Shown here piece by piece: positions 24,912 to 34,822 of a stretch of 53,567 bases of DNA. Each line of letters starts with the position of its first letter. The stretch's first letter is position 1. Position numbers and translations under genes: made by a program. Source of the DNA: an uncultured Lentisphaerota bacterium (lineage in GTDB: Bacteria; Verrucomicrobiota; Kiritimatiellia; CAIQIC01); assembly GCA_903896925.1 (NCBI GenBank), contig CAITZM010000188.1, positions 1-53,567 of the forward strand. The letters are read 5' to 3'. Below the pieces are notes generated by a model. That model was not told the origin of the DNA. It saw only the letters and a program-made list of their open reading frames with translations, and searched no databases.

Positions 24912-26405
24912 ATGAGCCGTAACAAATATCTTGATGAGTTCATGGCCACCTTCCCCCACGAAGGCCTGACCTTCGATGACGTGTCGCTGGTCACCCAGTA
25001 CGCCGACTTCCTGCCGCCTGAGGCCGATGTCTCCAGCCCGCTGACCGACCACATCACGCTGAACATCCCGTTCGTCAGCGCCGCGATGGACACGGTGACC
25101 GAGGCGCGCATGGCGATCGCGCTCGCCATGCTCGGCGGCATCGGCGTCGTCCACAAGAACCTGTCCCCGGAACGGCAGGCCGAGATGGTCAGCGATGTGA
25201 AGAGCCACCTCAACGGCCTGATCGACAACCCGATCACCTTCCGCGTCCACGAGACGCTCCGGACGGTCGAGGACACGCGCAAGGCGAAGGGCTATACCTT
25301 CAGCGGCTTCCCGATCCTCGACAAGGATGACCGCGTCGTCGGCATCCTGACCACGCGCGACATCAAGTTCGCCAAGAACGCCAACGCGAAGATTTCCGAC
25401 GTGATGACCAAGCAGATCATCACCACCGCGCCGGGCACGACGTTCAAGCAGGCCTATGACCTGATGATCAAGCACCGCATCGGCAAGCTGCCGGTGCTCG
25501 ACGCCAAGGGCAAGCTCGCGGGCCTCTACAGCTTCACCGACGTGCGCACGCTGATCCAGAACGTCGAGCCGATGTACAACCGCGATGCGAAGTACCGCCT
25601 GCGCGTCGCCGCGGCCATCGGGCCGGGCGACCACGCGCGCGTCGAGGTGCTCGCCGCCGCCGAGGTGGACGTGGTCGTCGTGGACACGGCGCACGGCCAC
25701 AGCAAGGGCGTCATCGAGATGACCCGGTGGGTCAAAAAGAATTTCCCGGCGCTCGACGTCATCGCCGGCAACATCGGCACCGCCGAGGGCGCGGTCGCGC
25801 TGCGCGACGCCGGCGCCAACGGCGTCAAGGTCGGCATCGGCCCCGGCTCGATCTGCACCACGCGCGTGGTCGCCGGCGTCGGCATCCCGCAGATCAGCGC
25901 GATCTATGCCGCCGCCAAGGCGCTCGAGGGCAGCATCCCGGTCATCGCCGACGGCGGCATCCGTTTCTCCGGCGACGTCGCCAAGGCGCTCGCCGCGGGC
26001 GCCAGCGCCGTGATGATGGGCGGCGTGATGGCCGGCACCGACGAGAGCCCCGGCGAGAAGATCATCTACCAGGGCCGCCAATATGTTTCCTACCGCGGCA
26101 TGGGCAGCCTCGGCGCCATGCAGTCCGGGGCCGGCAGCCGCGAGCGCTACGGCCAGAGCGACGTGCGCAACGATGAACTCGTGCCGCAGGGCATCGAGGG
26201 CATCGTCCCCTATTCCGGCACGGTCAAGCAGGTGCTGACGCAATTCATCGGCGGCGTCCGGGCGTCGCTCGGCTACTGCGGTTGCCGCACGCTCAAGGAT
26301 TTGCGCGAGCGCGGCCGCTTCGTGCGCGTCAGCAGCGCCGGCCAGGTCGAGGCGCACCCGCACGACATCAAGATCACCAAGGAATCGCCGAACTACCGGC
26401 TGTGA
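24912..26405 (+). CDS. guaB: IMP dehydrogenase
   Basis: 497 residues. Oxidises IMP to XMP, the committed step of GMP synthesis. The catalytic Cys315 is in GIGPGSICTTR, the TIM barrel is split by two CBS domains (about 95-215) and the flap region YRGMGSLGAM is present. LTFDDVSLV and SPLTDHITLNIPFVSAAMDT are typical N-terminal strings. The ATG is preceded by AAAAGGAC. Length fits the family. Confidence 0.97.
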   Translation: MSRNKYLDEFMATFPHEGLTFDDVSLVTQYADFLPPEADVSSPLTDHITLNIPFVSAAMDTVTEARMAIALAMLGGIGVVHKNLSPERQAEMVSDVKSHLNGLIDNPITFRVHETLRTVEDTRKAKGYTFSGFPILDKDDRVVGILTTRDIKFAKNANAKISDVMTKQIITTAPGTTFKQAYDLMIKHRIGKLPVLDAKGKLAGLYSFTDVRTLIQNVEPMYNRDAKYRLRVAAAIGPGDHARVEVLAAAEVDVVVVDTAHGHSKGVIEMTRWVKKNFPALDVIAGNIGTAEGAVALRDAGANGVKVGIGPGSICTTRVVAGVGIPQISAIYAAAKALEGSIPVIADGGIRFSGDVAKALAAGASAVMMGGVMAGTDESPGEKIIYQGRQYVSYRGMGSLGAMQSGAGSRERYGQSDVRNDELVPQGIEGIVPYSGTVKQVLTQFIGGVRASLGYCGCRTLKDLRERGRFVRVSSAGQVEAHPHDIKITKESPNYRL

Positions 26406-26970
26406 GGCGCGCCGCGCGCCGGTGTTCGTAGCTGTCGGCGTCCCGTTGCGTTGGAAGCGGCGGGACGCCGCTGCCGTCGGACCCTCGAATGCTGGGCAAC
26501 CTTTCCAGCCGGTCCCGGCTACAATCAAAGCCATAAGGCTGTAGCCGGGATCGTTGATCCCGGCTCCGCAAAACAAACCGACAAGCCCGCGCTCCAACCC
26601 CACTCAAAGCCGACCAAGCCACGGTCCTGATCCAGCTTGGAACCCCAGCAGTCGGTTTCACCAGTGCTTGGAAAAGCTGAGGCCCGGCTGCGGTGTTGGT
26701 GCGGCGGGGCGCGCCGCCGGGTCGGGGATCCGGCCTACCATGCGACATGCACGAGAAATGCGCTGCGCACGGAGGCGGTGTGGTTCCAAGACCTCTGAGG
26801 CCGACAAAAGTGCGGGTTCCCGTCCACGATTCCGCCGTGGTCGGATGGCCCTCCAGGAAGCTTGGCAAAATATGGGTTTATTCGTGGAGGGACGCGTTCC
26901 GTCGCGTCCTCTTCGCCTTTTCTCAGTGCCGTCAAGGCTTGGAAGGTCACGCGCCCGGCGACGGGCGCCG
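26406..26970. other. intergenic region with hairpins downstream of guaB
   Basis: 565 bp between convergent genes. GGCGTCCCG (26437-26445) and CGGGACGCC (26461-26469) form a hairpin after guaB that could end transcription, although no T-tract follows. REP-like elements lie at 26512-26565. No credible gene. Confidence 0.55.
26512..26565. repeat. paired REP-like element downstream of guaB
   Basis: An inverted foot and half-stem (GTCCCGGCTAC, 26512-26522) faces GTAG at 26541-26544 with the 10-bp stem AGCCGGGATC-GTT-GATCCCGGCT (26543-26565). Confidence 0.65.
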
Positions 26971-29900
26971 TCAGACGCGCCAGCGGCGCAGGCGCCGCCA
27001 GCCGATGATGCCGCCCGCGAGCATGACGAGCACTCCGACCGTGCCCGGCTCAGGGATGGCCGTCAGCAGGCCGCCGCCGGTCAGGCTGAAGGTCTGGCCG
27101 CCAAAGGCCGGGTTTTGCGCCGGATCATAGAAGATGGTCTGCGCGGTCAGCAGTTGGTTCGTCGCCGCTTCGAGCAGGCCGACGTAGAGATCCGCGCCTT
27201 CCAACGTCAGGCTGGCTTCGCTCGTCAGTTCGAGCGTGCCGAAGCGGGTTGTGCCGGCCAGCCCCAGCAGGTGCGCGCCATCGGTGAACATCACCGTCGA
27301 ATCCTGCAGCATCAGGCCGGTCGGGTTCTCGCTGATCAGGTCGCTCCCGAACACGAATTTATCGCCGACACCGCCTTCCAGGATACCGCTCGGGCCCATC
27401 GTGTAGGCGAAGGAATAGGTGTTGGTCGCCGGGTCGCTCCGATAGATGCCGTTGTTATAGAACGGTGCGAAGAAGGTGACCTGGCCGGCGGTGTTTTTGA
27501 ACAGCGCACCGCCCTGGTTGGTGACCGCGCCGAAGAAGTTGGCGGTGGCGTGGCTGACGGTGGTGGTGCCGTTGTTGAGATAGGGGCCATAGACATCGGA
27601 CGGTCCGCCTTGGAACAGCGCCTGGCGGTTGTTGACGGTGCGCAGCGGTTTGAAGCTGCCAAAGCCCGTGAGCACGCCGTTGTTGGTGAGGGCGCTGCTG
27701 GCCATGCTCAAAATGCCGCCGAGGTTGTTCACGACGCCGGCATTGGCCAGCGGCTTGGCGAGGCGGAGCGTGGCGCCGCTCTCGATCTCGAGCGCCGCGC
27801 CGGCCTGGTTCTGGATGCTGCTGCCGTTGAGCGCAAGCAGCCCGCCGCTCGCGCGCAGCGTGCCGCCGGGCAGGTTGTTGAGCTGCGCGTTGATCGAGCC
27901 CGAACCCTCGATGAGGTCGGCGTTGTAGAGTGTGCCGCCGGTGACGGCGCCGCCCGCCATGCTGATCGGGCCGGCGTTGGTCCACGGCGCACCCACGGCC
28001 AGCTGCGACGGGTTCGGCAGATAGATGCTGCCGCTCTGGTTGAGCATGGTGTCGGCGGAGAGCACCGCGCCAGGCTGGAGCACGAGCCCGCCGCTGTTAT
28101 CCAGTCCGTTCTGGACCGAAAGGTACTGCCCGGCGTTGAGGCTCAGGTACGATTGGTTGTTGAGGCCGGCGCCGAAGCTGAACAGGCCGGCCTGCACCTG
28201 GAGCACGCCCTGGTTGATGATGGCGACGCTGACGCCGGGGATGTCGGCGCCCAGCCGCAGCGAGCCGGTGGGCGTGATGCAGACGGTGCCGCTGAGGAGC
28301 TGTGTGAGATTCGTGGAAGAACCCCCGCTGCCCAATGCCAGCAGCGTGCCGAGGTTCAGGCGGCCGCCGGTGAGTTGCAGGACACCGGACAGCTGGAGGT
28401 TGCCGCCGTTGTGGTTGAAAACGCCTCCGGTGTTGATGAGGAGGTTGCTGGTGGTCAGCGTGCCGCCGCCGAGGGTGAGGCTGCCGCCGGCGCCGGGCAG
28501 GGCCGCCACGATGACGTTCCTGGCCAGGACCGCGCCGCCGCTGCTGATGGTCAGAGCATTGCCGGAGCCCTGGTAGCCGACGAAGAGGTTGCTGCTGGTG
28601 GTGTTCCAGACGGAGCCGGCGCCGGTGACGGTGACGGCATTGTTGCTCGCGCCGGCCTGATAGCCGATGAAGCCGGTGGCGTCGGACACCACGCCGCCAC
28701 CGCTGATGGTCAGCGAATTGCCGGCGCCTTGGTAGCCGACGAAGAGGTTGCTGCTGTTGTTCCAGAGGGAGCCGGCGCCGGTGACGGTGACGGCGTTGTT
28801 GTTCGCGCCGCCCTGATAGCCGATGAATCCGATGCCGTTGGACACGGTGCCGCCGCCGCTGACGGTCAACGCATTGGCCGCGCCCTGGTAGCCGACGAAA
28901 AGGTTGCTGCTGTTGTTCCAGAGGGAGCTGGCGCCGGCGACGGTGACCGCGTTGCTGTTGGCACCGCCCTGATAGCCGATGAAACCGATGCCGTTGTTCA
29001 CCGCGCCGCTGCTGGCGACCGTCAGCAGGTTGCCGGAGCCGGCAGCGCCGACCAAGAGATCGTTCCGGTTGCTCCAGACCGCCCCGGAGCCGGTGATGGT
29101 GGCGGTGTTGTTGTTGGCGCCGTTCGCGAAGCCGAGGTAGCCGTAGGCATTGGCCACGGTGCCGCTGCCGGCGATGGCCAGCGTATTGCCGGCGCCTTGG
29201 AAGCCGACGAAGAGGTTGCTGCTGTTGTTCCAGGCGGAACCGGCGCCGGTGACCGTGACGGCATTGTTGTTGCCCAGGTTGTAGCCGATATAGCCGAAGG
29301 TGTTGTTGACGCCGCCGCTGCCGGCGATGGTCAGCGTGTTGCCGGCGCCGGAGACGCCGACGAAGAGGTCGTTGCGGTTGCTCCAGACGGCGCCTGTGAC
29401 GGTGACGGTGTTGCTGTTGGCGCCGTTCGCGTAGCCGAGGTAGCCGTTGGCATTATCCACAACGCCGTTATTGGCCAGCGTCAGCGCATTGCCGGCGCCT
29501 TGGTAACCGACGAAGAGGTTGCTGCTGTTGTGCCAGGCGGAGAAGGCATCGCTGACGGTGACGGCGTTGCTGTTGGCCCCGCTTTGGTAGCCGATGTAGC
29601 CGTTGGCGTTATCCACGTTGCCGCTGTTGGCGAGCGCCAGCGAGTTGCCGGAACCTTGGTAGCCGACAAAGAGATCGTTGCGGTTGCTCCAGAGGGAGCC
29701 GGGGCCGATGACCGTGACGGCATTGTTGGTGGCGAGGTTGTAGCCGAGGTAGCCGTTGGCATCGACCACGGCGCCATGGTTGGCGATGGTCAGGGTATTG
29801 CCGGCGCCGCCGACGGAGAGGTCGCCGCGGTTGTTCCAGCCGGAGCCCAGGCCGGTGACGGTGGCGCGGTTGTTGTTGCCGCCGGGGCCGATCCGGCCGT

Positions 29901-31394
29901 TGGCGTCGAAGAGCACCCCGCCATTGGTGACGACCAGCGCGTTGCCGCCGGTGGTGTTGCCCAGGATGAGATCGTTCTGGAAGTTGTTGGTGCCGCCGAG
30001 CGCGATGAAGGTGGCGCCGCCGCCGGTGTTGCCGATGAGGAAATCCTGGCCGTTGCTATACGTGGTGGATTGCGCGATGAAGGTGCCGCCGTTGAGGGCG
30101 ATGACGCTGCTGGCGCCGTTGGTGGCGAGGAGCAGTTTGGCCTGCACGGTGCCGCCGGAAAGGTTGAGCTGCCCGGCACCCCCGGCACCCAGGTTGATGG
30201 CGCCGTTGGTGACGGTCAACTGTCCCCCAGTGATGTTGACCAGGTTGTTGCTGGAACCCGCCTCGGCGCTGATGGCCAGCGTGCCGCTGACGTTCACCGC
30301 ACCGCCGTTGCTGATGGTCAGCAGGTTGCCGGAACTTTGAAAACCGACGAAAAGGTTGCTGCTGCTGTTCCATGCAGAGCCGGGGCCGGTGACCGTGGCG
30401 TTGTTGTTATTGCCGTTGAGGCCGATCCAACCGGTGGAGTTGGATACGGTGCCACCGCCGCTGATGGTCAACGCGTTGCCGGCACCGAAAGGACCGACGA
30501 CGAGGTTGCTGCTGTTGTTCCAGAGGGAACCGGCGCCGGTGACGGTGACCGCGTTGTTGTTGCCATTGGAGCCGATCCAGACGCTGGCGTTGAAGACCGT
30601 GCCGCCATTGGCGATGGTCAGCGTGTTGCCGGCGCCGAGGTTGCCGAGGTCGAGGTCGTTGCGATTGCTCCAGACGGAGCCGCTGCCGGTGACGGTGACG
30701 GCGTTGTTGACACCGCTGGAGCCGATCCAGCCATAGGCGTTGGACACGGTGCCGCCGCCGACGATGGTGAGCGTGTTGCCGGAGCCGAAAGCGCCGACGA
30801 AGAGGTTGCTGCTGCTGCTCCAGGCGGAACTGGCGCCGTTGACGGTGACGGCGTTGTTCATGCCGTTGGGACCGATCCAGCCGATGACGATGTGAACTGC
30901 ACCGCCGCTGCTGATGGTCAGCGTGTTGCCGGCGCCAAAACTGCCGACGGTCAGGTCGTTGCGGTTGCTCCAGAGGGCGCCAGAACCGGTGACGAGGACG
31001 GTGTTGCTGCTGGCGCCATTGTTCCAATCCAGCCGCTGGCGCTGGACACGCTGCCGCTGTTGGCGATCGTCAACAGGTTGCCCGCGCTCAGATAACCCAC
31101 GGTCAGATCGGCGCTGTTCGCCCAGACGCTGCCCGCGCCGGTGATCAGGGCTGTATTATTGCTGCTGCCCGTGTAGCCCGCATAGCCGGAGGCATTGGAC
31201 AACACGCCCGCATTTTGAATAATCAGGACATCGTGAGCCCAAGGACCGGTTCCAATGACATAGTCGCCCGCCCAGTTGTTGGTCGAGTTGTTGAGGCTGT
31301 TGGTCTGGTAACTGCCCGTGTACTGCGCCGACGCCGTCACGGTGCCCAACAATCCGAGCAACAGCGCGACATGGATGACCCTTGATGTTTTCAT
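26971..31394 (-). pseudogene. giant beta-strand-repeat PEP-CTERM surface protein, split by a one-base frameshift
   Basis: About 1,470 residues if the frame is restored. The ATG at 31394 (GAGG upstream) starts a signal peptide (MKTSRVIHVALLLGLLGT). Then come about 17 repeats of roughly 52 residues, each alternating GNxLTIxxGGxVxN, GxIGxxxxNNAVTVTG and SxWxNxxNLxVG, the pattern named beta-strand repeat in autotransporter-like proteins. The C-terminus is a PEP-CTERM tail (IPEPGTVGVLVML, helix, RRLRRWRV). At about 31018-31025, after GWIG, the reading shifts by one base: the N-terminal frame runs on as non-repeat residues to a stop at 30951, while the repeat continues in the next frame. One missing base explains it; a sequencing error in this repetitive DNA is quite possible. 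Confidence 0.85.
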
Positions 31395-31430
31395 AGTTGT
31401 CCTCTTACGGTCTGATTCTCACGGCGAAAA

Positions 31431-31473
31431 AAATACGTTAAGTCAGCGTGCGGGAGCTATGGGGTATAACCCT
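31431..31473 (-). promoter_or_regulatory. bipartite motif upstream of the PEP-CTERM gene
   Basis: On the minus strand AGGGTTATACCCCAT (31473-31459) is followed after 20 bp by ACGTA (31438-31434) in TAACGTATTT. The same two blocks, with 19 bp between them, lie upstream of the DUF3309 gene. The left block is an interrupted palindrome. This looks like a promoter with an activator site. Confidence 0.6.
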
Positions 31474-31560
31474 GCTTGGAAACTGCGCACAGATGCGGGT
31501 CTTCCTTGGGCGCGGGCAGAGGGGACGGGGGCGTGCTGCGCGATACGGTGCTCGGGGCGG

Positions 31561-32607
31561 TCAGCCTGCGGCGGCGGCGGGGAAACCGATCAGTTCATGG
31601 CGCTCCTCGTCCCACACTTTCAGCCGGATGGCGCCCCAACTCTGGCGGAGCGTGAGGGGCGGCTGGGCTTGCAGGGCGGGGATGGCTTCGTAACACGCCT
31701 TGAGCCGGTAATTCGGAATGCGGGGACCGAGGTGATGCACGTGGTGGTAGCCGATGTTGCCGGACAGCCAGCACAGCACCGTTGGCAGTCTGTAGAACGA
31801 ACTGCCTTCCAAGGCGGCGCGCAAGGCGTCCCAGTCCTGCTTGCGCGCCCAGTAGACGCCGGCGAACTGGTGCTGCACATAGAACAGCCAGATCCCCGCC
31901 GCGCCTGAGATCCAGATGACCGGCAGTTGGATGAGCAGGTACGTCTGCCAGCCGATATAGCGGGCGGCCAGCAGCGCCACGCCGCAGATGAGCAGGTTGG
32001 TGAACAGCACGCTGGCCCGCTCGACGCGTGTGGTTTTCCGGGTCGGCAGCCGGAAGCGGAGCAGGAAGTTGAAGAGCGCACCCAGCCCGATCAACACCAG
32101 CGGACTGCGGTAGAGCCGGTAAGCGAAACGGCCCCCTTTTGTGGCGCGTTCAAACTCCTGCCGTGTCATGGTCCAGATGTCGCCGTAGCCGCGCGTGTCG
32201 AGATTTGCGTAGCTGACGTGGTGACGCAGATGGCTGAAGCGCCAGTCCTCGAACGGCGTGAACACCAGCATGCCCAGAAAATAGCCGCAGAAGGTGTTCA
32301 GGCCTTTCCGTTTGAAGAGCGAGCCGTGTACGCAGTCGTGGAACAGGATGAACAGCCGGACGAGGAACGCGGCGGCCACCACGGCCAGCGCCAGGGTCAG
32401 CGCATACGGATAGCCGAGCTGGACCGAGCGGATCATCAGGAACCAGAGGGCGCCGTAAGGCAGCAGTGTGTTCAACAGCTGCCAGAGGGACTTCCCGGGG
32501 CTTGGTTCCCGGTAGAGCGCGAGGCTGGCGTGCCATGCGGGCAGCACGTGGCCCGTGTATTGCGCCGGCCTGCTCTGGTTTGCAGCCGTTGTTTCGATCG
32601 CGGTCAT
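31561..32607 (-). CDS. membrane fatty acid desaturase
   Basis: 348 residues with about four to six membrane helices. The three histidine boxes of membrane di-iron desaturases are present: HDCVH, HLRHH and HHVHH (in GYHHVHHLGP). It probably introduces a double bond into membrane fatty acids. The ATG at 32607 is preceded by AAGG; a GTG two codons upstream is possible. It sits alone between the PEP-CTERM gene and a hairpin-filled gap. Confidence 0.92.
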   Translation of the reverse strand: MTAIETTAANQSRPAQYTGHVLPAWHASLALYREPSPGKSLWQLLNTLLPYGALWFLMIRSVQLGYPYALTLALAVVAAAFLVRLFILFHDCVHGSLFKRKGLNTFCGYFLGMLVFTPFEDWRFSHLRHHVSYANLDTRGYGDIWTMTRQEFERATKGGRFAYRLYRSPLVLIGLGALFNFLLRFRLPTRKTTRVERASVLFTNLLICGVALLAARYIGWQTYLLIQLPVIWISGAAGIWLFYVQHQFAGVYWARKQDWDALRAALEGSSFYRLPTVLCWLSGNIGYHHVHHLGPRIPNYRLKACYEAIPALQAQPPLTLRQSWGAIRLKVWDEERHELIGFPAAAAG

Positions 32608-32758
32608 AGTCACGCCTTGGCTTGTCGTGGTTTATTTCCCGCTGGCGCACACCGAGGTCTGTCTCGTGCTCCCGGTCCGGCCACCTGGCTAAATATGCCC
32701 GTCCGCGGATGGTCTGCAAGTCGTCGCCGAGAGCCTGCGCAGGCGGTGTGGCTTCTCT

Positions 32759-32805
32759 GTAGCGGCGGCCTGTGGCCGCCGTCGGCGCTCACAGAGCGCC
32801 GCTAC
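32759..32805. repeat. 47-bp paired REP-like element
   Basis: GTAG foot, hairpin CGGCGGCC-TGT-GGCCGCCG, two bases, hairpin GGCGCTC-ACA-GAGCGCC, and an inverted CTAC foot. Same length and plan as 34714-34760, with a different second stem. Confidence 0.75.
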
Positions 32806-32843
32806 AGGAGCCGGAGCTGCGGTGTTTGTGTGGTTGGGGTGCG

Positions 32844-32860
32844 CCGGGTCGGAGACCCGG
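32844..32860 (-). repeat. CCGGGTC hairpin
   Basis: CCGGGTC-GGA-GACCCGG, a 7-bp stem with a 3-base loop; third copy of this stem in the window. Confidence 0.65.
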
Positions 32861-33028
32861 CCGAAAACGCGAGCGGTACGAGCACGGTTGTGTAGGTCGC
32901 GTCCCTGCCGCCTAGAAGCCCGCCCCACGCCGCCTGTCACACCGAACACCTCAAACCGGGGCACAGCAAAACCGCAGGCCGGGCCAGCAAGCCCGGTCAA
33001 TTGTTTTGGTGGTTGGATCGGCGCCGCG

Positions 33029-34069
33029 TCACGGCAGGGGCAGGGCGATGGCGCGGCGCTCGGCGAGGCTGCGGGCGACGGCTTCGGTGAACTCCATGTA
33101 CTTCACGCCGTCGGCAAAGGTGGTCAGCCGCACTTTTTCCGTGCCGCGGATCGCGCCGATGAATTCGGCCTCGACGCGCCATGCGCCACGCTCGTACGGC
33201 GAAATTTCGATGGGTCCCAGCGCGGTCTCGCCGCGCTGCGCGCCGTACAGTTTCCCGTCGTGGAAGCGCAGCGTGCCCTCGCTGCCGAACAGCCAGGTGC
33301 CGGCGCCTTCGTCGAGCGCGGTGACGGCGCTCTGCCGGATGCGCAGCTGCGCGCCACAGGCCAGGTCGGCGAGCACGTCGAGATGGTCGGGGATCAGCAC
33401 GTCCTGCAGCTCGCCCGCGGCGTTGCGGCGCTGCCGGACAAACGTCTTCGCCAGCGCGGTGACGAGTGTCGCTTCGCCGGCCCAGCGCATGATCATTTCG
33501 TAGACGATGCCGAGCAGCATCACGTTCAGTCCGCTCTTGTCGCGGTCCTGGCGCCAGGTGAGCGGGCTCTGGCGGTCGAGCCAGCCGCCCGCGTCGCGAT
33601 GCTCGATCGCCAGCAGCTCGCCAATAAATTTCTCCGCGAGCAGACGACGGATGGTTTGATCCACGCCGAGGCTGAACGGCGACGGCACGACCTGCGTGAT
33701 GAGTTCCGGGTGGGCGCGCGAGGCCTCGAGCATCGCGCGGGCTTCGGTTGCGTTCAGCGCCAGGCGTGCCTCGGTCAGCACGTGCTTGCCGGCGGCGAGC
33801 GCGGCCAGCGTGACCGGTGCGTGCAGGTTGGGCCAGGTCCCGATGACCACCGCATCCACCGCCGGGTCGGCGACGAGGTCGGCCCAGCGTTCGTGGACGC
33901 GCGGGATGTCGAATTCGCGCGCGACGGCCGCGCCGGACTCGCGCGTGCGGTTGCACACGCCGGTGAGCGTGACGTCCGGCTGGGCCCGCAGGCCGGGGAT
34001 GTGCCGGGCGCGCGTGTTGGCGCCTGCGCCGACGATGCCGATGCGGATGGGCCGGTTGGTGTTCATCAT
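33029..34069 (-). CDS. Gfo/Idh/MocA family oxidoreductase with altered EKP motif
   Basis: 346 residues. An N-terminal NAD(P)-binding Rossmann domain (IRIGIVGAGANTRARHIPGL; about 8-125) and a C-terminal dimerisation/substrate domain. The usual catalytic EKP after the fifth strand is replaced: KHVLTEARLALNATEA, so the Lys is missing. The substrate may differ or the protein may not be a dehydrogenase. Two ATG codons begin the gene; there is no signal peptide, so it is cytoplasmic. It is divergent from the Dabb gene. The sugar or cyclitol acted on is unknown. Confidence 0.88.
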   Translation of the reverse strand: MMNTNRPIRIGIVGAGANTRARHIPGLRAQPDVTLTGVCNRTRESGAAVAREFDIPRVHERWADLVADPAVDAVVIGTWPNLHAPVTLAALAAGKHVLTEARLALNATEARAMLEASRAHPELITQVVPSPFSLGVDQTIRRLLAEKFIGELLAIEHRDAGGWLDRQSPLTWRQDRDKSGLNVMLLGIVYEMIMRWAGEATLVTALAKTFVRQRRNAAGELQDVLIPDHLDVLADLACGAQLRIRQSAVTALDEGAGTWLFGSEGTLRFHDGKLYGAQRGETALGPIEISPYERGAWRVEAEFIGAIRGTEKVRLTTFADGVKYMEFTEAVARSLAERRAIALPLP

Positions 34070-34376
34070 GTGCGCAGACCGTAAGAGCGGGGCGCGGGCG
34101 TGTCAAGCGGGGCGCAGGCGGACCACACCACCCATCGCGTAGAATCGCATTCAGATTCAAAATGAATCGGACCAACTATTTCGGCGGCAGGCTCGTCCCG
34201 GCGCAGTGCTTGGACGAAGCCGGAAATGCCGCCGCTACCAGCCAGTCAGGCCGCGCTCCTGCCACCATCCCGTACTTTGGCTCGCATCCCGCCTCTTTCA
34301 TCCCGCATCGTTTTGGAGGATTGCCGCCGGGCGCGCGGGCCGCTATGGTGTGCTGCGTCAAACGAAAGGGACAGCC
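34070..34376. other. divergent intergenic region
   Basis: 307 bp between the oxidoreductase and the Dabb gene. Apart from half a REP-like element (GCCGCCGCTACC at about 34228-34239), I see nothing in it. Confidence 0.5.
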
Positions 34377-34676
34377 ATGTTCTCGCATGTGGTGATCTTT
34401 TGGACGAAGCCCGAGGTGCCCGGCGCGGTCGATGCGCTGCTCGCCGGCGCCCGGAAATATCTCTCCGCCGTGCCCGGCGCCCGCAGCTTCCAGGTCGGCC
34501 GGATGGTGCCGAGCGCGCGGCCGGTGGTGGAGCAATCCTATCAGGTCGCGCTGAATATCCTCTTTGATGACAAGGCGGCGCAGGACGCCTACCAAAGCCA
34601 CCCGCTGCACCTGGAGTTCGTCGAGAAGGCGTTCAAGCCCAACTGCAGCAAGTGCGTGGTCTACGATTTTGCGTAG
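34377..34676 (+). CDS. Dabb-family (stress-responsive A/B barrel) protein
   Basis: 99 residues. MFSHVVIFWTKPEV, YQVALNILFDDKAAQDAYQS and HPLHLEFVE match the Dabb domain, a small dimeric alpha/beta barrel found in stress proteins and cyclases of varied function. The ATG at 34377 has AAGGGA at good spacing. A hairpin (CGGGAGG/CCTCCCG, 34681-34699) follows the stop by 4 bp. The next gene is an URO-D-like protein 146 bp on. Confidence 0.87.
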   Translation: MFSHVVIFWTKPEVPGAVDALLAGARKYLSAVPGARSFQVGRMVPSARPVVEQSYQVALNILFDDKAAQDAYQSHPLHLEFVEKAFKPNCSKCVVYDFA

Positions 34677-34713
34677 CGACCGGGAGGGCGAGCCTCCCGG
34701 CGAGCCGTCTTCT

Positions 34714-34760
34714 GTAGCGGCGGTCTGTGACCGCCGCCGGCGACCGCAGGTCGCCGCTAC
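34714..34760. repeat. 47-bp paired REP-like element
   Basis: GTAG, hairpin CGGCGGTC-TGT-GACCGCCG (34718-34736), hairpin CGGCGACC-GCA-GGTCGCCG (34738-34756), inverted CTAC. Base changes in each stem are matched on the other arm compared with 32759-32805. Confidence 0.75.
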
Positions 34761-34822
34761 AGAGACGGAGGGCGGGAACGATTACGAGTAGGAGTTAGGA
34801 TTAGGAAGAGAAGGAGAACAAC

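Larger units (their letters stand above)
32608..33028. other. intergenic region with REP-like elements
   Basis: 421 bp without a credible gene. Holds the paired element at 32759-32805 and the hairpin at 32844-32860. Confidence 0.55.

Noticed and set aside
28500..30900. Regularly spaced repeats as a CRISPR array
   Set aside because: The spacing is about 156 bp and follows codons of a repeat protein; there are no short identical direct repeats with unique spacers and no cas genes.
26554..31095. A 1,513-codon open frame on the plus strand opposite the repeat protein
   Set aside because: It is the antisense of the beta-strand-repeat gene. High GC and the repeat keep it open; it has no family motif, while the minus strand has signal peptide, repeats and a PEP-CTERM tail.
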